Assembly (NCBI GenBank): GCA_035628875.1
Contig: DASPIZ010000019.1
Location: 26,048-90,047 of the forward strand
Length of the DNA: 64,000 nt
Direction: 5' to 3'
DNA from: Ohtaekwangia sp035628875
GTDB taxonomy: Bacteria > Bacteroidota > Bacteroidia > Cytophagales > Cyclobacteriaceae
This document shows positions 35,571 through 43,699 of the stretch, piece after piece. The position numbers were made by a program, and so were the translations under genes. The notes under the pieces are model-generated. The model saw only the letters and a list, made by a program, of their open reading frames with translations. It did not search any database and was not told where the DNA came from. How positions within the stretch are numbered: the first letter of the stretch is position 1; each line of letters opens with the position of its first letter.

Positions 35571-35799
35571 TTTTACTGGTTTTATACCACATGTATCCCA
35601 ATACCATGACTGCGATATAGGGAATCACCAGGAGATACAATATTCCCGTGTTTATTCCCGCAGCAATGCCAGGGTTTCCGTTTGATAAATTATTTTCCAA
35701 TGTTGAACGACACATTGCACATTGGGCATATAGATCAATAGCTGGTAACATGATTCCTCCCACCAGCAACAGCAATATTTTTTTCATAGGCGTTTTCAT
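35530..35799 (-). CDS. Small membrane protein of the oxidase operon
   Basis: 89 residues from the ATG at 35799, which overlaps the DUF420 stop as ATGA. Signal-like N-terminus (KKILLLLVGGIMLPAIDLYAQ), then CAMCRSTLENN and one membrane helix (TGILYLLVIPYIAVMVLGYMWY), ending in a basic tail. The QCAMCR motif just after the signal is characteristic of small proteins I recall next to Bacteroidota oxidase genes. The CxxC pair could bind a metal or take part in thiol chemistry, relevant to copper delivery, but this is inference. Two stretches of the gene overlap its neighbours. Confidence 0.75.
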   Translation of the reverse strand: MKTPMKKILLLLVGGIMLPAIDLYAQCAMCRSTLENNLSNGNPGIAAGINTGILYLLVIPYIAVMVLGYMWYKTSKNAKNDLRRSLAAK

Positions 35800-36329
35800 G
35801 CGTAGTACGGACTTATCATCAGGTAAACGACAACACCGGTGATGGCTACATACAGCCAAAGTGGAAAAGCAAATTTAGCCAATGCCTTATGTCTTTCAAA
35901 ATTACCAGACCACGCCCGTACATAAGTAAACAATACAATCGGAATAATGATAATTGAAAGTAAAATGTGCGTTATTAAAATGAAAAAATATACATACCGT
36001 ATAACCCCTACGCCACCAAAAGATGTGGCCTCACTGGTCATGTGATAGAGAACGTACATGATTAAAAAGGCCGTGGACAGCAGCACACAACAATTGATCA
36101 GGGCTTCATGTAATTTTCTTTTTTTATTCTTAATGGCAATCACTGCCATAACCAGTAGCACAGCGGTAAGCGCATTAAACGACGCATATACCGGTGGAAG
36201 AAAAGAAAAATCATAACCCGGAATCTTAACGCCGAAGAGGATAGCGATGAGAAGCGGGATAACAATGGAAACGGCGATAATCAGCTTCCTGTAAGGTTCT
36301 TTATTTTGATTTGTTAGCGAACTTTCCAT
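35796..36329 (-). CDS. DUF420 (CtaM-like) membrane protein
   Basis: 177 residues from the ATG at 36329; an upstream in-frame GTG at 36332 is adjacent. Five membrane helices. FLPPVYASFNALTAVLLV, KLHEALINCC and the histidine-containing MYVLYHMTSE plus THILLSI fit DUF420, whose Gram-positive relative CtaM is needed for heme-copper oxidase maturation. Two nt separate it from the SCO-like gene. Position in the oxidase operon supports an assembly role at the inner membrane. Confidence 0.88.
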   Translation of the reverse strand: MESSLTNQNKEPYRKLIIAVSIVIPLLIAILFGVKIPGYDFSFLPPVYASFNALTAVLLVMAVIAIKNKKRKLHEALINCCVLLSTAFLIMYVLYHMTSEATSFGGVGVIRYVYFFILITHILLSIIIIPIVLFTYVRAWSGNFERHKALAKFAFPLWLYVAITGVVVYLMISPYYA

Positions 36330-36331
36330 CA

Positions 36332-36823
36332 CTAATACTTTTTTAAAAGAATGGTTACTTCCGTAATCAGCCGGTCTATTTCGTCGCGGTCTTCAGCTTC
36401 GTACTGGCCGCGTATTCTTCCTTTCCTATCAACCACAACTACGTTAAAAGGTTCCTTTAGGAAGAAAATACATTGGCGCCAATCGGAATTTGTTAAGCTA
36501 TTGGAAGACGTAACCTGTAGCGGATCCGTAGCAAACTGTTCTACTACGCGTTGCAGCTGATCATTGGCCTCTGCAGAACCCTCATCAAAATGGATACAGA
36601 GGAGGCTATCGCTATTAAACGGTAACCTGTTCAGTACACTGTCTGGTATGTGGTAGGGAATGGAAACTTTTCTTTCAGAACAATCTGATGGTAATTCAGG
36701 AATTTCTTCGGTAAATAAAGGCGTGACATCAAATTGGTTTTTGCCAAACCTTTTTAGCATTAAAAAAATACAGGCAGGTAAAAGTAAAGCGAGAATTAAC
36801 AGTACAATTTTTTTGCCTTTCAT
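36332..36823 (-). CDS. SCO-like protein lacking the copper-binding cysteines
   Basis: 163 residues with an N-terminal membrane anchor (VLLILALLLPACIFLML). The last third, VVVVDRKGRIRGQYEAEDRD followed by EIDRLITEVTILLKKY, is the typical C-terminus of SCO1/SenC thioredoxin-fold copper chaperones (usually DxxGRIRGYYDG...DRLI). The place where SCO carries CxxxC reads LLCIHFDEGSAEAND, with only one cysteine, and the partner histidine region is not conserved. It therefore cannot bind copper in the usual way. It occupies the slot between the oxidase genes and DUF420 where SCO genes normally lie. It may be a degenerate SCO with a structural role. Family assignment rests mainly on the C-terminus and location. 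Confidence 0.6.
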   Translation of the reverse strand: MKGKKIVLLILALLLPACIFLMLKRFGKNQFDVTPLFTEEIPELPSDCSERKVSIPYHIPDSVLNRLPFNSDSLLCIHFDEGSAEANDQLQRVVEQFATDPLQVTSSNSLTNSDWRQCIFFLKEPFNVVVVDRKGRIRGQYEAEDRDEIDRLITEVTILLKKY

Positions 36824-36863
36824 CGGTTAGTGTTAAAATAAAACAGATCAAATGAATAATTAT

Positions 36864-36902
36864 AAAAAGAGGCTGCCCCTGATTTTGAGACAACCTCTTT
36901 TT
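36864..36902 (-). terminator. Terminator-like hairpin inside the respiratory operon
   Basis: Arms 36864-36875 and 36891-36902 (AAAAAGAGGCTG against CAACCTCTTTTT) pair over 12 positions with one mismatch and a 15-nt loop. On the minus strand the second arm ends CCTCTTTTTATAA, a short U run. It lies just after the subunit IV gene and before the SCO-like gene, so it may end or attenuate the main act-cta transcript and lower expression of the assembly genes. Confidence 0.7.
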
Positions 36903-36925
36903 CTTTTACTGGATAAATCATTCTG

Positions 36926-37258
36926 TTAAAATCCCCGACTATCAAATATCGAAAAGCCTTCATACACGAATGCTACAAGCATCCAGACGATAAATACCAA
37001 AGGTACCAGGATCGACCAGAATAAAACTTTTGCTTCATAACGTAAGTGCATGAATTCACCTACAATGTATGCAGCCTTCACGATCGTAAGCAAAATAAAT
37101 GTTGTTGTTTTGAGCGTGCCTGTAGAAACCGTAAAAGCAATAATAAATTCAACGATGGTTACGAGGAGGAGTATGCCCGCCACAGTCCATAACTTTTTAA
37201 TTTTTTCCTTATCGGGAGGCAGCACTTTTACCGTTGTAGTTTCTTCTGAATGGTCCAT
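36926..37258 (-). CDS. Cytochrome c oxidase subunit IV family protein
   Basis: 110 residues with three membrane helices: the first (LWTVAGILLLVTIVEFIIAF) after a charged N-terminus, then LKTTTFILLTIVKAAYIVGEFMHLRYE and a last helix before the C-terminus. The AAYIVGEFMHLR stretch is diagnostic for the prokaryotic oxidase subunit IV family (CtaF/CyoD-like). It is a small accessory subunit of the aa3 oxidase. 32 bp after subunit III; the terminator-like hairpin follows. Confidence 0.9.
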   Translation of the reverse strand: MDHSEETTTVKVLPPDKEKIKKLWTVAGILLLVTIVEFIIAFTVSTGTLKTTTFILLTIVKAAYIVGEFMHLRYEAKVLFWSILVPLVFIVWMLVAFVYEGFSIFDSRGF

Positions 37259-37290
37259 ACAATTTTATTTTCAGTTTTTCGAATTCAATA

Positions 37291-37968
37291 TTAAACAAGG
37301 TAAAAGAAGGTAAAAACAAATACCCATACGAGATCGACAAAGTGCCAGTATAAGCCGACTTTTTCAACCATTTCATAGTGACCTCTCCTATCGTAAACGC
37401 CCATTACGGTGTTATAATAAATCAGGAAGTTAAGGCACACGCCACTGAAGACGTGAAAGCCGTGGAAACCGGTGATGAAGAAAAAGAACGCAGCAAAATC
37501 CGGTGGACCATACTCATTCTGCGAAAGGCCTGCTCCTATTCCGCCACCATGACCGTGGATAAAGTGAGTCCATTCCCATGCCTGACAACCTAAAAATGTA
37601 AGTCCGCCAATGACCGTCCACAACATCCATTTTTCAACAGCAGCGCGATCCATGCGATGCCCTGCTTCCACAGCAAGTACCATGGTTACAGAACTCATGA
37701 TGAGGATAAAAGTCATGATACCAACAAACACCAAAGGCGCATTTACACCATGGAGAAAAGGCATGGCATTAAAAACATGGTCAGGGATGGGCCACGTTGC
37801 ATGGGAAGAGCGAACCAACCCATAAGTGATCAATAATGCAGAGAAAGTAAATGCATCTGAAAGCAGAAAGAACCACATCATGAGCTTGCCATAGCTGGCA
37901 CCCATTGGTGATACTCCTCCATCCCATACGCTCCGGCCCGGTGCCGGTGTCACAGTAGAACTTGCCAT
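37291..37968 (-). CDS. Cytochrome c oxidase subunit III (second copy in the operon)
   Basis: 225 residues, about five to six membrane segments. KLMMWFFLLSDAFTFSALLI, the histidine-rich turn WTHFIHGHGGG, FFFITGFHGFHVFSG and YWHFVDLVWVFVFTFFYLV are subunit III signatures. The WEWTHFIHG segment is commonly seen in the longer of the two Bacteroidota subunit III proteins. It supports proton-pumping stability of subunit I. The preceding gene (38021-38605) is a shorter subunit III, so two differing proteins share this role. Confidence 0.93.
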   Translation of the reverse strand: MASSTVTPAPGRSVWDGGVSPMGASYGKLMMWFFLLSDAFTFSALLITYGLVRSSHATWPIPDHVFNAMPFLHGVNAPLVFVGIMTFILIMSSVTMVLAVEAGHRMDRAAVEKWMLWTVIGGLTFLGCQAWEWTHFIHGHGGGIGAGLSQNEYGPPDFAAFFFFITGFHGFHVFSGVCLNFLIYYNTVMGVYDRRGHYEMVEKVGLYWHFVDLVWVFVFTFFYLV

Positions 37969-38020
37969 TTGGTTTTAGTTTTCGTTTTCAATTTCAGGTT
38001 CTTCCAAACCTGACGTGTTT

Positions 38021-38605
38021 TTATGGGTTCAATAATAAAAAGACAAACAAATATAGCCAAAGAATGCCCAAAAAATGCCAGTAAGTAGAGCACATTTCCA
38101 GCGCCGTCATGTTTTTAGAATGCAGTTGATTTTTCCATGCCATCACCAATACAATCAACAGATAGATCACCCCGCCAATCACGTGAGCACCGTGCGCACC
38201 GGTGAGCACATAAATAAATGAATGAGAAGCGGATCCGCCTGTAAAATACTGTTTTAAGAATATCAATTCACTGAAGGAAAAATACTGGCCGATAAGGAAA
38301 GCGATCCCGAACAGGGTAGTGACTCCAAGAAGTAACCTCAGCTGCTCAAGGTTATCTTTTCTTGCTGCCCTGCTGCTCAATATCATCGTAAAGCTACTCA
38401 GCATTATGACACCGGTATTTAACCAGAAATGCCACGGCAAAACGACTTCATTCCAACCAACATCGCCTCTCTTTACGATATATGCACTGGTCCAGGCACC
38501 AAATAACATCATCACCGTCGCCATAAAAATCCACAACGCGAATTTTTTCGGCTGCATGGATAACGGCCTGCTGGCTTCCTCTACAATTTTAAGTTCTGCT
38601 GCCAT
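38021..38605 (-). CDS. Cytochrome c oxidase subunit III (first copy, short form)
   Basis: 194 residues, five membrane segments. PKKFALWIFMATVMMLFGAWTSAYIV (in part), GAHGAHVIGGVIYLL, and TYWHFLGILWLYLFVFLLL mark subunit III, the histidine-containing helices matching those of heme-copper oxidase subunit III. It lacks the first two helices of the mitochondrial-type protein, as is usual for this five-helix form. It follows ctaB by 17 bp. Confidence 0.92.
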   Translation of the reverse strand: MAAELKIVEEASRPLSMQPKKFALWIFMATVMMLFGAWTSAYIVKRGDVGWNEVVLPWHFWLNTGVIMLSSFTMILSSRAARKDNLEQLRLLLGVTTLFGIAFLIGQYFSFSELIFLKQYFTGGSASHSFIYVLTGAHGAHVIGGVIYLLIVLVMAWKNQLHSKNMTALEMCSTYWHFLGILWLYLFVFLLLNP

Positions 38606-38622
38606 ATTCTCCCCTTCTTTCG

Positions 38623-39519
38623 TTAAATTTTATCAAGCAAATAAGCGATCTGCACAATCGGCAAATATAAAAATGATCCAAACATAATTTTAAGCGCAGA
38701 CTTTCTATCACCTGAACGCATCAGTGAAAAAGTTTGCGCGAAAAATAATACGCCACATATCGTTGCTGCTATCGCCGAGCCCATACCGGTTATTCCAAAA
38801 GCCGCAGGTAGTAACCCAAGGGGAATGAGGAACATGGTATAGATCATGATCTGAATGGCTGTATTAACATCTTTCGTACCTCCTGCCGGAAGTAACTTAA
38901 AGCCTGCTTTTTTATAATCATCGTCGGCCACCCAAGCAATGGCCCAAAAGTGTGGGAACTGCCATATAAACTGGATACCAAAAATGATGAGGGCTTCATG
39001 AGATATTGTTCCTGTCGCGGCTGTCCAGCCTAAGAGTGGTGGTAAAGCACCTGGAATCGCACCAACAAATACGGCGATGGGTCCAACACGTTTTAGCGGC
39101 GTGTACACAAACCCATACAACACCATGGACACAATGGAGAGCACCACGGTTAGCGGATTTGTAAATTTTAACAAAATTCCGATGGCTACTATAAGACAAA
39201 CAACGCCGAACACCGAAGCCTCCTGAACGGATAGACGTCCCGTTGGAAGCGGTCTGTTCATCGTTCGCGTCATTACACGATCAAACTCTTTTTCTTTAAT
39301 TTGATTGATCACAATTGAAGCTCCGGATAGTAGAAATCCGCCAACAATTAGCATAACGAGATTTACCCATTCAATCCGCGGCGACGCAAGGACGTATCCG
39401 AAGGCACAGGAAAATGCCACCAAAAGCGATAAACGGAATTTCAACAATTCCCAAAACGCTTTTGTTTTGGCTGCTGCGAACGCAATTCCGGATAAAGTAT
39501 GGATTTGTCCTGTGATCAT
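38623..39519 (-). CDS. ctaB: Protoheme IX farnesyltransferase (heme O synthase)
   Basis: 298 residues, about nine membrane segments of the UbiA prenyltransferase fold. The two aspartate-rich motifs are NQIKEKEFDRVMTRTMNRPLP (in part; N-x-x-x-E-x-x-D type) and DDDYKKAGFKLLP; LGWTAATG lies between them. It converts heme b to heme o using farnesyl diphosphate, the step before heme a. Its ATG overlaps the ctaA stop by 4 bp (ATGA), so the two heme A enzymes are probably co-translated. Confidence 0.96.
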   Translation of the reverse strand: MITGQIHTLSGIAFAAAKTKAFWELLKFRLSLLVAFSCAFGYVLASPRIEWVNLVMLIVGGFLLSGASIVINQIKEKEFDRVMTRTMNRPLPTGRLSVQEASVFGVVCLIVAIGILLKFTNPLTVVLSIVSMVLYGFVYTPLKRVGPIAVFVGAIPGALPPLLGWTAATGTISHEALIIFGIQFIWQFPHFWAIAWVADDDYKKAGFKLLPAGGTKDVNTAIQIMIYTMFLIPLGLLPAAFGITGMGSAIAATICGVLFFAQTFSLMRSGDRKSALKIMFGSFLYLPIVQIAYLLDKI

Positions 39520-40523
39520 GAAAGGCTGAATATTCTTTTATTTAATTTCAATAAAAACAAAAACTGAACACCAAAAGTCACCGTTGCCAACAGCAAATGC
39601 AGTGGTTGAAGAAAAGGCGGAACAGCAAAATATGCCATGCCGACTCCGGTTAAAATGGTGCCCAAAATTAACAGGATTAAGGTAAGTGGAAAAGCTTTTA
39701 ACCCGTGTGTTTTATGCAATCTTATGATTAATCCAACGTGTACCAGCAATACAATCCAGGAAAAGGAACGATGAATCGACAAAGCCCCCCCTTCAATTTC
39801 GTTAATCCAAAGTTCACGGGGGATATCGTCGGCAATATGATCAAGTGCTTCACGAACCTGGGTACCCAACAGCGTTTGCACAAGAAGCAAGGCCATAGAC
39901 GCCAGCAACCACCAGAACCCCAAAGATGACGGAAGATGGTCTGAACCACTACTCCAGTGTAGCAGAAAGATCAACAGGGCAACAAGTAAAAGGGCCAGGA
40001 ACATGTGAACCGTAATGGTCCATGGTGTAAGATTAGAGGAAACGACGAACGACCCGATCCATCCTTGAAAAATAACGAGTACAAGCGAGCAAAATGCGAT
40101 TATCGTAAGCTTCGGATTTGACTTTCGAAATTTAAGTGAAACGACAAAAACAGCGATAATGAAAAAACCGATGGTAACACCTACCAAACGGTTGATGTAT
40201 TCAATTTTAGTCTTCAACGGATTGAAATCACTTTCATGAAGCACAGCTGGATTATTTAGCAGGGCATGGGCGGTTTCGTTCATGCCAATTAATTTGAGGT
40301 AGTCGGCGAAGCGTTCATTCTTTTTTGCACGGTACGCTGAATAAACGGCTTTATAATTTTCTGGAAGTTCGCTTACAGAAGAAGGTGGAATCCATTGACC
40401 AAAACATTTCGGCCAGTCCGGACACCCCATACCCGATCCGGTACTTCGAACGATACCGCCGACGAGGATCAACACGTATACCGCGATCAGCGTCGAAATT
40501 GTAAGTCTGCGAAACGACTGCAT
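39516..40523 (-). CDS. ctaA: Heme A synthase
   Basis: 335 residues, eight membrane helices of the COX15/CtaA family. Conserved: VGGIVRSTGSGMGCPDWPKCFG at the start (given in part: RSTGSGMGCPDWPKCFG), the EYINRLVGVTIG segment with the Glu-x-x-Asn-Arg, IHRSFSWIVLLVHVG and LQPLHLLLATVTFG with heme-ligand histidines. It oxidises heme o to heme a. A longer hydrophilic loop (about 45-105, PPSSVSELPENYKAVYSAYR) is typical of the Bacteroidota version. A 169-bp spacer with a heptamer tract separates it from ctaD. Confidence 0.95.
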   Translation of the reverse strand: MQSFRRLTISTLIAVYVLILVGGIVRSTGSGMGCPDWPKCFGQWIPPSSVSELPENYKAVYSAYRAKKNERFADYLKLIGMNETAHALLNNPAVLHESDFNPLKTKIEYINRLVGVTIGFFIIAVFVVSLKFRKSNPKLTIIAFCSLVLVIFQGWIGSFVVSSNLTPWTITVHMFLALLLVALLIFLLHWSSGSDHLPSSLGFWWLLASMALLLVQTLLGTQVREALDHIADDIPRELWINEIEGGALSIHRSFSWIVLLVHVGLIIRLHKTHGLKAFPLTLILLILGTILTGVGMAYFAVPPFLQPLHLLLATVTFGVQFLFLLKLNKRIFSLS

Positions 40524-40544
40524 GTTCTTAATTCAATGGACGAA

Positions 40545-40629
40545 GTACGAATACGAGGTGCGAAATACGAAATGCAAAGTACAGTGAAGTACGGATCACT
40601 AAATATCGGTTTGAAAGTTTAAAGTTTAA
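40545..40629 (+). repeat. 7-bp periodic tandem tracts inside the respiratory operon
   Basis: Left: GTACGAA, a 6-mer TACGAG, GTGCGAA, ATACGAA, ATGCAAA, GTACAGT (40545-40585). Right: GTTTGAA, AGTTTAA, AGTTTAA (40609-40629). They lie in the ctaD-ctaA spacer, so they are probably transcribed. Confidence 0.75.
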
Positions 40630-40692
40630 GCAAGTTCAGTTTACGAATGTATCATGAACCGGAGCTTAACCTTTAAACGTCAAACAAGGTTA

Positions 40693-42576
40693 TCAATGCT
40701 TATCGCCTTCAACGATGATCGGGCCGTCGCCGTTGGATGATTCAAGCTTGATCATTTCATTTTCATGCGGAAGATTGGACTCAGGTGTTTCCGAAAACGG
40801 GACAGTTTGTGGAATATAATCATCCGCTGCACCAGGCTTGCTATAGTCGTATGGCCACCGGTATACTGATGGAATTTCGCCTGGCCAGTTTCCATGGCCC
40901 GGCACCCTTGGTGTTGTCCATTCGAGTGTATTTGCACGCCATGGGTTAGCTGGTGCAATTCTTCCTCTAAAAATGCTATAGAAAAAGTTAAACAGGAAAA
41001 TGAATTGTGCAGATAATGTAATGACGGCTGCAGCACTGATCAACATGTTCAGGTCAGCCCACCCATCAAATGTCTCAAAGTTTGTCCACGAATAATATCT
41101 TCTTGGAAACCCTGCAATACCGATGTAATGCATCGGGAAGAATACCATGTACACACCAACGAAGCTTATCCAGAAATGGATTGCGCCAAGGCGTTCATCC
41201 ATCATACGCCCAAACATTTTAGGGAACCAATGATAGATACCTGCCAGCATACCAAAGAACGAGGCACTTCCCATCACAAGGTGAAAGTGAGCGATCACAA
41301 AATAAGTATCATGCAAATGTATATCGATGGCCGAATTCCCTAAGAAAATCCCGGTAATACCGCCGCTCAGGAAGTAGGACACCATACCGATGGAAAATAA
41401 CATTCCGGATGTAAAGCGAATGTTACCTTTCCATAGCGTTGTTACATAATTGAATATTTTTACAGCTGATGGGACGGCGATGATGAGCGTGAGTAACATG
41501 AACACCGATCCAAGGAACGGATTCATACCAGTAACGAACATGTGATGCGCCCAAACCACAAAAGAAAGTATGGCAATGAAGAGCATTGAACCAATCATGG
41601 CTTTATATCCAAAGATCGGCTTGCGTGAATTGGTCGAGATAATTTCTGAACATATTCCAAGTGAAGGTAACAATACAATGTACACTTCGGGGTGACCAAG
41701 GAACCAGAACAAATGCTGGAATAGTACCGGGCTTCCACCAACATTAGCCAATGCTTCTCCGCCAATAAAGATTTCAGAAAGGTAAAAGCTTGTTCCAAAA
41801 CTACGATCGAAGACTAACAACAAAACTGCTGCAAACAAAACCGGGAAAGCGAGCACACCTACAATGGCGGTGAACAGGAATGACCAGATGGTAAGTGGCA
41901 TACGGGTAAAGGACATTCCCTTCGTACGCAGGTTGATAATTGTTGTGATGTAGTTAATGCTTCCCAACAGTGAACTCACAATAAACAAAGCCATGGATAC
42001 TAACCACATCGTCATTCCCAGGCCTGAACCTTTTATTGCCTGCGGAAGCGCGCTCAATGGCGGGTAAATTGTCCATCCTCCACCGGCCGGTCCTGTTTCA
42101 AGAAATAAAGAACTGAACATGATAACCCCTGAAGCAAAAAAGAACCAGTAGGAAAGCATATTCATAAAACCGGAAGCCATATCGCGGGCTCCGATTTGTA
42201 AGGGAATCAAAAAGTTAGAAAATGTACCACTCAATCCGGCGGTAAGCACAAAGAACACCATGATGGTACCATGCATGGTTACTAAAGCGAGGTAAAATTC
42301 CGGATCAAGTTTTCCTTCTGGTGTAATCCATTGACCTAATACAGGTTTTAACCAACTCAGATCCATATCAGGAAACCCGAGTTGCAAACGGAAGATCACC
42401 GATAATGTACCACCAAGCAAAGCCCAGAAAATACCGGTAATTAAAAACTGCTTGCCTATTATCTTATGGTCTTCGCTAAAAATATACTTGGTCCAAAAGT
42501 TACCTTCGTGATGTTCATGCTCATGATCATCGTGATGGTGTACGTCGTGATGAAGGTGAATATCGGTAGTTGCCAT
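40693..42576 (-). CDS. ctaD: Cytochrome c oxidase subunit I (aa3 type)
   Basis: 627 residues, about 12 core membrane helices plus extra ones. Key residues are present: GHPEVYIVLLP (CuB His, Glu of the D-channel type, cross-linked Tyr), WAHHMFVTGM (CuB histidines) and HDTYFVIAHFHLVMG (heme a3 and a ligands). The N-terminus is very histidine-rich (IHLHHDVHHHDDHEHEHHE, given partly), which could bind metal. The catalytic core of oxygen reduction and proton pumping. It follows subunit II by 36 bp. The C-terminal tail is acidic. Confidence 0.97.
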   Translation of the reverse strand: MATTDIHLHHDVHHHDDHEHEHHEGNFWTKYIFSEDHKIIGKQFLITGIFWALLGGTLSVIFRLQLGFPDMDLSWLKPVLGQWITPEGKLDPEFYLALVTMHGTIMVFFVLTAGLSGTFSNFLIPLQIGARDMASGFMNMLSYWFFFASGVIMFSSLFLETGPAGGGWTIYPPLSALPQAIKGSGLGMTMWLVSMALFIVSSLLGSINYITTIINLRTKGMSFTRMPLTIWSFLFTAIVGVLAFPVLFAAVLLLVFDRSFGTSFYLSEIFIGGEALANVGGSPVLFQHLFWFLGHPEVYIVLLPSLGICSEIISTNSRKPIFGYKAMIGSMLFIAILSFVVWAHHMFVTGMNPFLGSVFMLLTLIIAVPSAVKIFNYVTTLWKGNIRFTSGMLFSIGMVSYFLSGGITGIFLGNSAIDIHLHDTYFVIAHFHLVMGSASFFGMLAGIYHWFPKMFGRMMDERLGAIHFWISFVGVYMVFFPMHYIGIAGFPRRYYSWTNFETFDGWADLNMLISAAAVITLSAQFIFLFNFFYSIFRGRIAPANPWRANTLEWTTPRVPGHGNWPGEIPSVYRWPYDYSKPGAADDYIPQTVPFSETPESNLPHENEMIKLESSNGDGPIIVEGDKH

Positions 42577-42612
42577 GTCGTTGATTAATCTTAATTATTC
42601 CTTTTTTAACGC

Positions 42613-43683
42613 TCACTCCAGAACGGCTGCTACGGCCCCTGGATCTTTCTCAATACCTGCTTTAATCATAGCGGCTTCTTTCAACTCAGCCGGAACATTT
42701 TTCAGGTAGTCCGGATTTTGTTTCAACCATGCCTCTTGTGAAGCCTTCCACCGGTCGTATGACTCCTGATCCTCAACGATCACCGTCATCTTCATCGAGA
42801 AATGGCCGCGCCCGCAGATCTCCGCACATGCTAATTCATAATTAAAGTTTGGATTGCCGGTTTCTGTCCGCATTTCTTCTGTCGTTTTTGTTGCGACAAA
42901 TTTGAATTGCGTCGACATCCCGGGAACAGCATCCATCTTCACACGAAAATGCGGAATGAAAACACTGTGAATTACATCCTTGGCTCGGATCTTCAGCAAA
43001 ACCTCTTTGTTTACCGGCAGGTGAAGCTCAAGTGATTTAAAATCATCGTAAGTATTTTTATCTTTTCCAAGATCGAGACCAAACTCGTTAATCGCGTCGA
43101 TGAGTTTGTAGTTATAGGCACCCAGCTGATTATCTTTTCCCGGGTAACGGGCCGTCCAGGCGAATTGCTGTGCGATGATTTCAATTACTTCAGCATCTTT
43201 TGATGCTGGACTTGTAATGTCATTCCACGCCCGCAAACCAGTTATAATCAGGAGAGTCAATACAATGGCTGGTATAATCGTCCAGGTTAGCTCAAGAAAA
43301 TGATTGTCAGGATAAAAACTTGCTTTTCTTCCTTCCTTATATTGATACTTATACAGAAATACAAACATCACAATACTGATGATAGTAAAAGCAATTACGG
43401 TTACCGCCATTGTGATCCAGAAAAGACGATCAGTCACAGCGCCGTGTTCTGACGCAATAGGTAATTGATAACGATCAAAATTTACATAAGAATACCAGAA
43501 GAAACCGATCAGCCCCACCACCATAAAAACAATGAACAGGAAGGCATGAATTGCATTGTCTGGCTCAACCCTGCTCGCATCATTTCTTCCCTTTGCAATA
43601 CTGATCAGGTTTCCAACCCTGAAGATCATGTAAAGGATCCCGAGGATGAGGACAACACTAAGAATAATAATCACACTCGTCAT
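42613..43683 (-). CDS. ctaC: Cytochrome c oxidase subunit II
   Basis: 356 residues. Membrane helices at the N-terminus, including an extra one ahead of the usual pair (about 5-22, 50-68, 90-112 and 133-150). The periplasmic domain carries the CuA site: HSVFIPHFRVKMDAVPGM and CAEICGRGHFSMKM with the two cysteines, Glu, His and Met. No CxxCH motif occurs, so it is an aa3 rather than caa3 subunit II and must receive electrons from a separate cytochrome, presumably in the Act complex. The C-terminal tail is alanine- and lysine-rich. Confidence 0.96.
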   Translation of the reverse strand: MTSVIIILSVVLILGILYMIFRVGNLISIAKGRNDASRVEPDNAIHAFLFIVFMVVGLIGFFWYSYVNFDRYQLPIASEHGAVTDRLFWITMAVTVIAFTIISIVMFVFLYKYQYKEGRKASFYPDNHFLELTWTIIPAIVLTLLIITGLRAWNDITSPASKDAEVIEIIAQQFAWTARYPGKDNQLGAYNYKLIDAINEFGLDLGKDKNTYDDFKSLELHLPVNKEVLLKIRAKDVIHSVFIPHFRVKMDAVPGMSTQFKFVATKTTEEMRTETGNPNFNYELACAEICGRGHFSMKMTVIVEDQESYDRWKASQEAWLKQNPDYLKNVPAELKEAAMIKAGIEKDPGAVAAVLE

Positions 43684-43699
43684 AGCGGTTTCTTATAAA

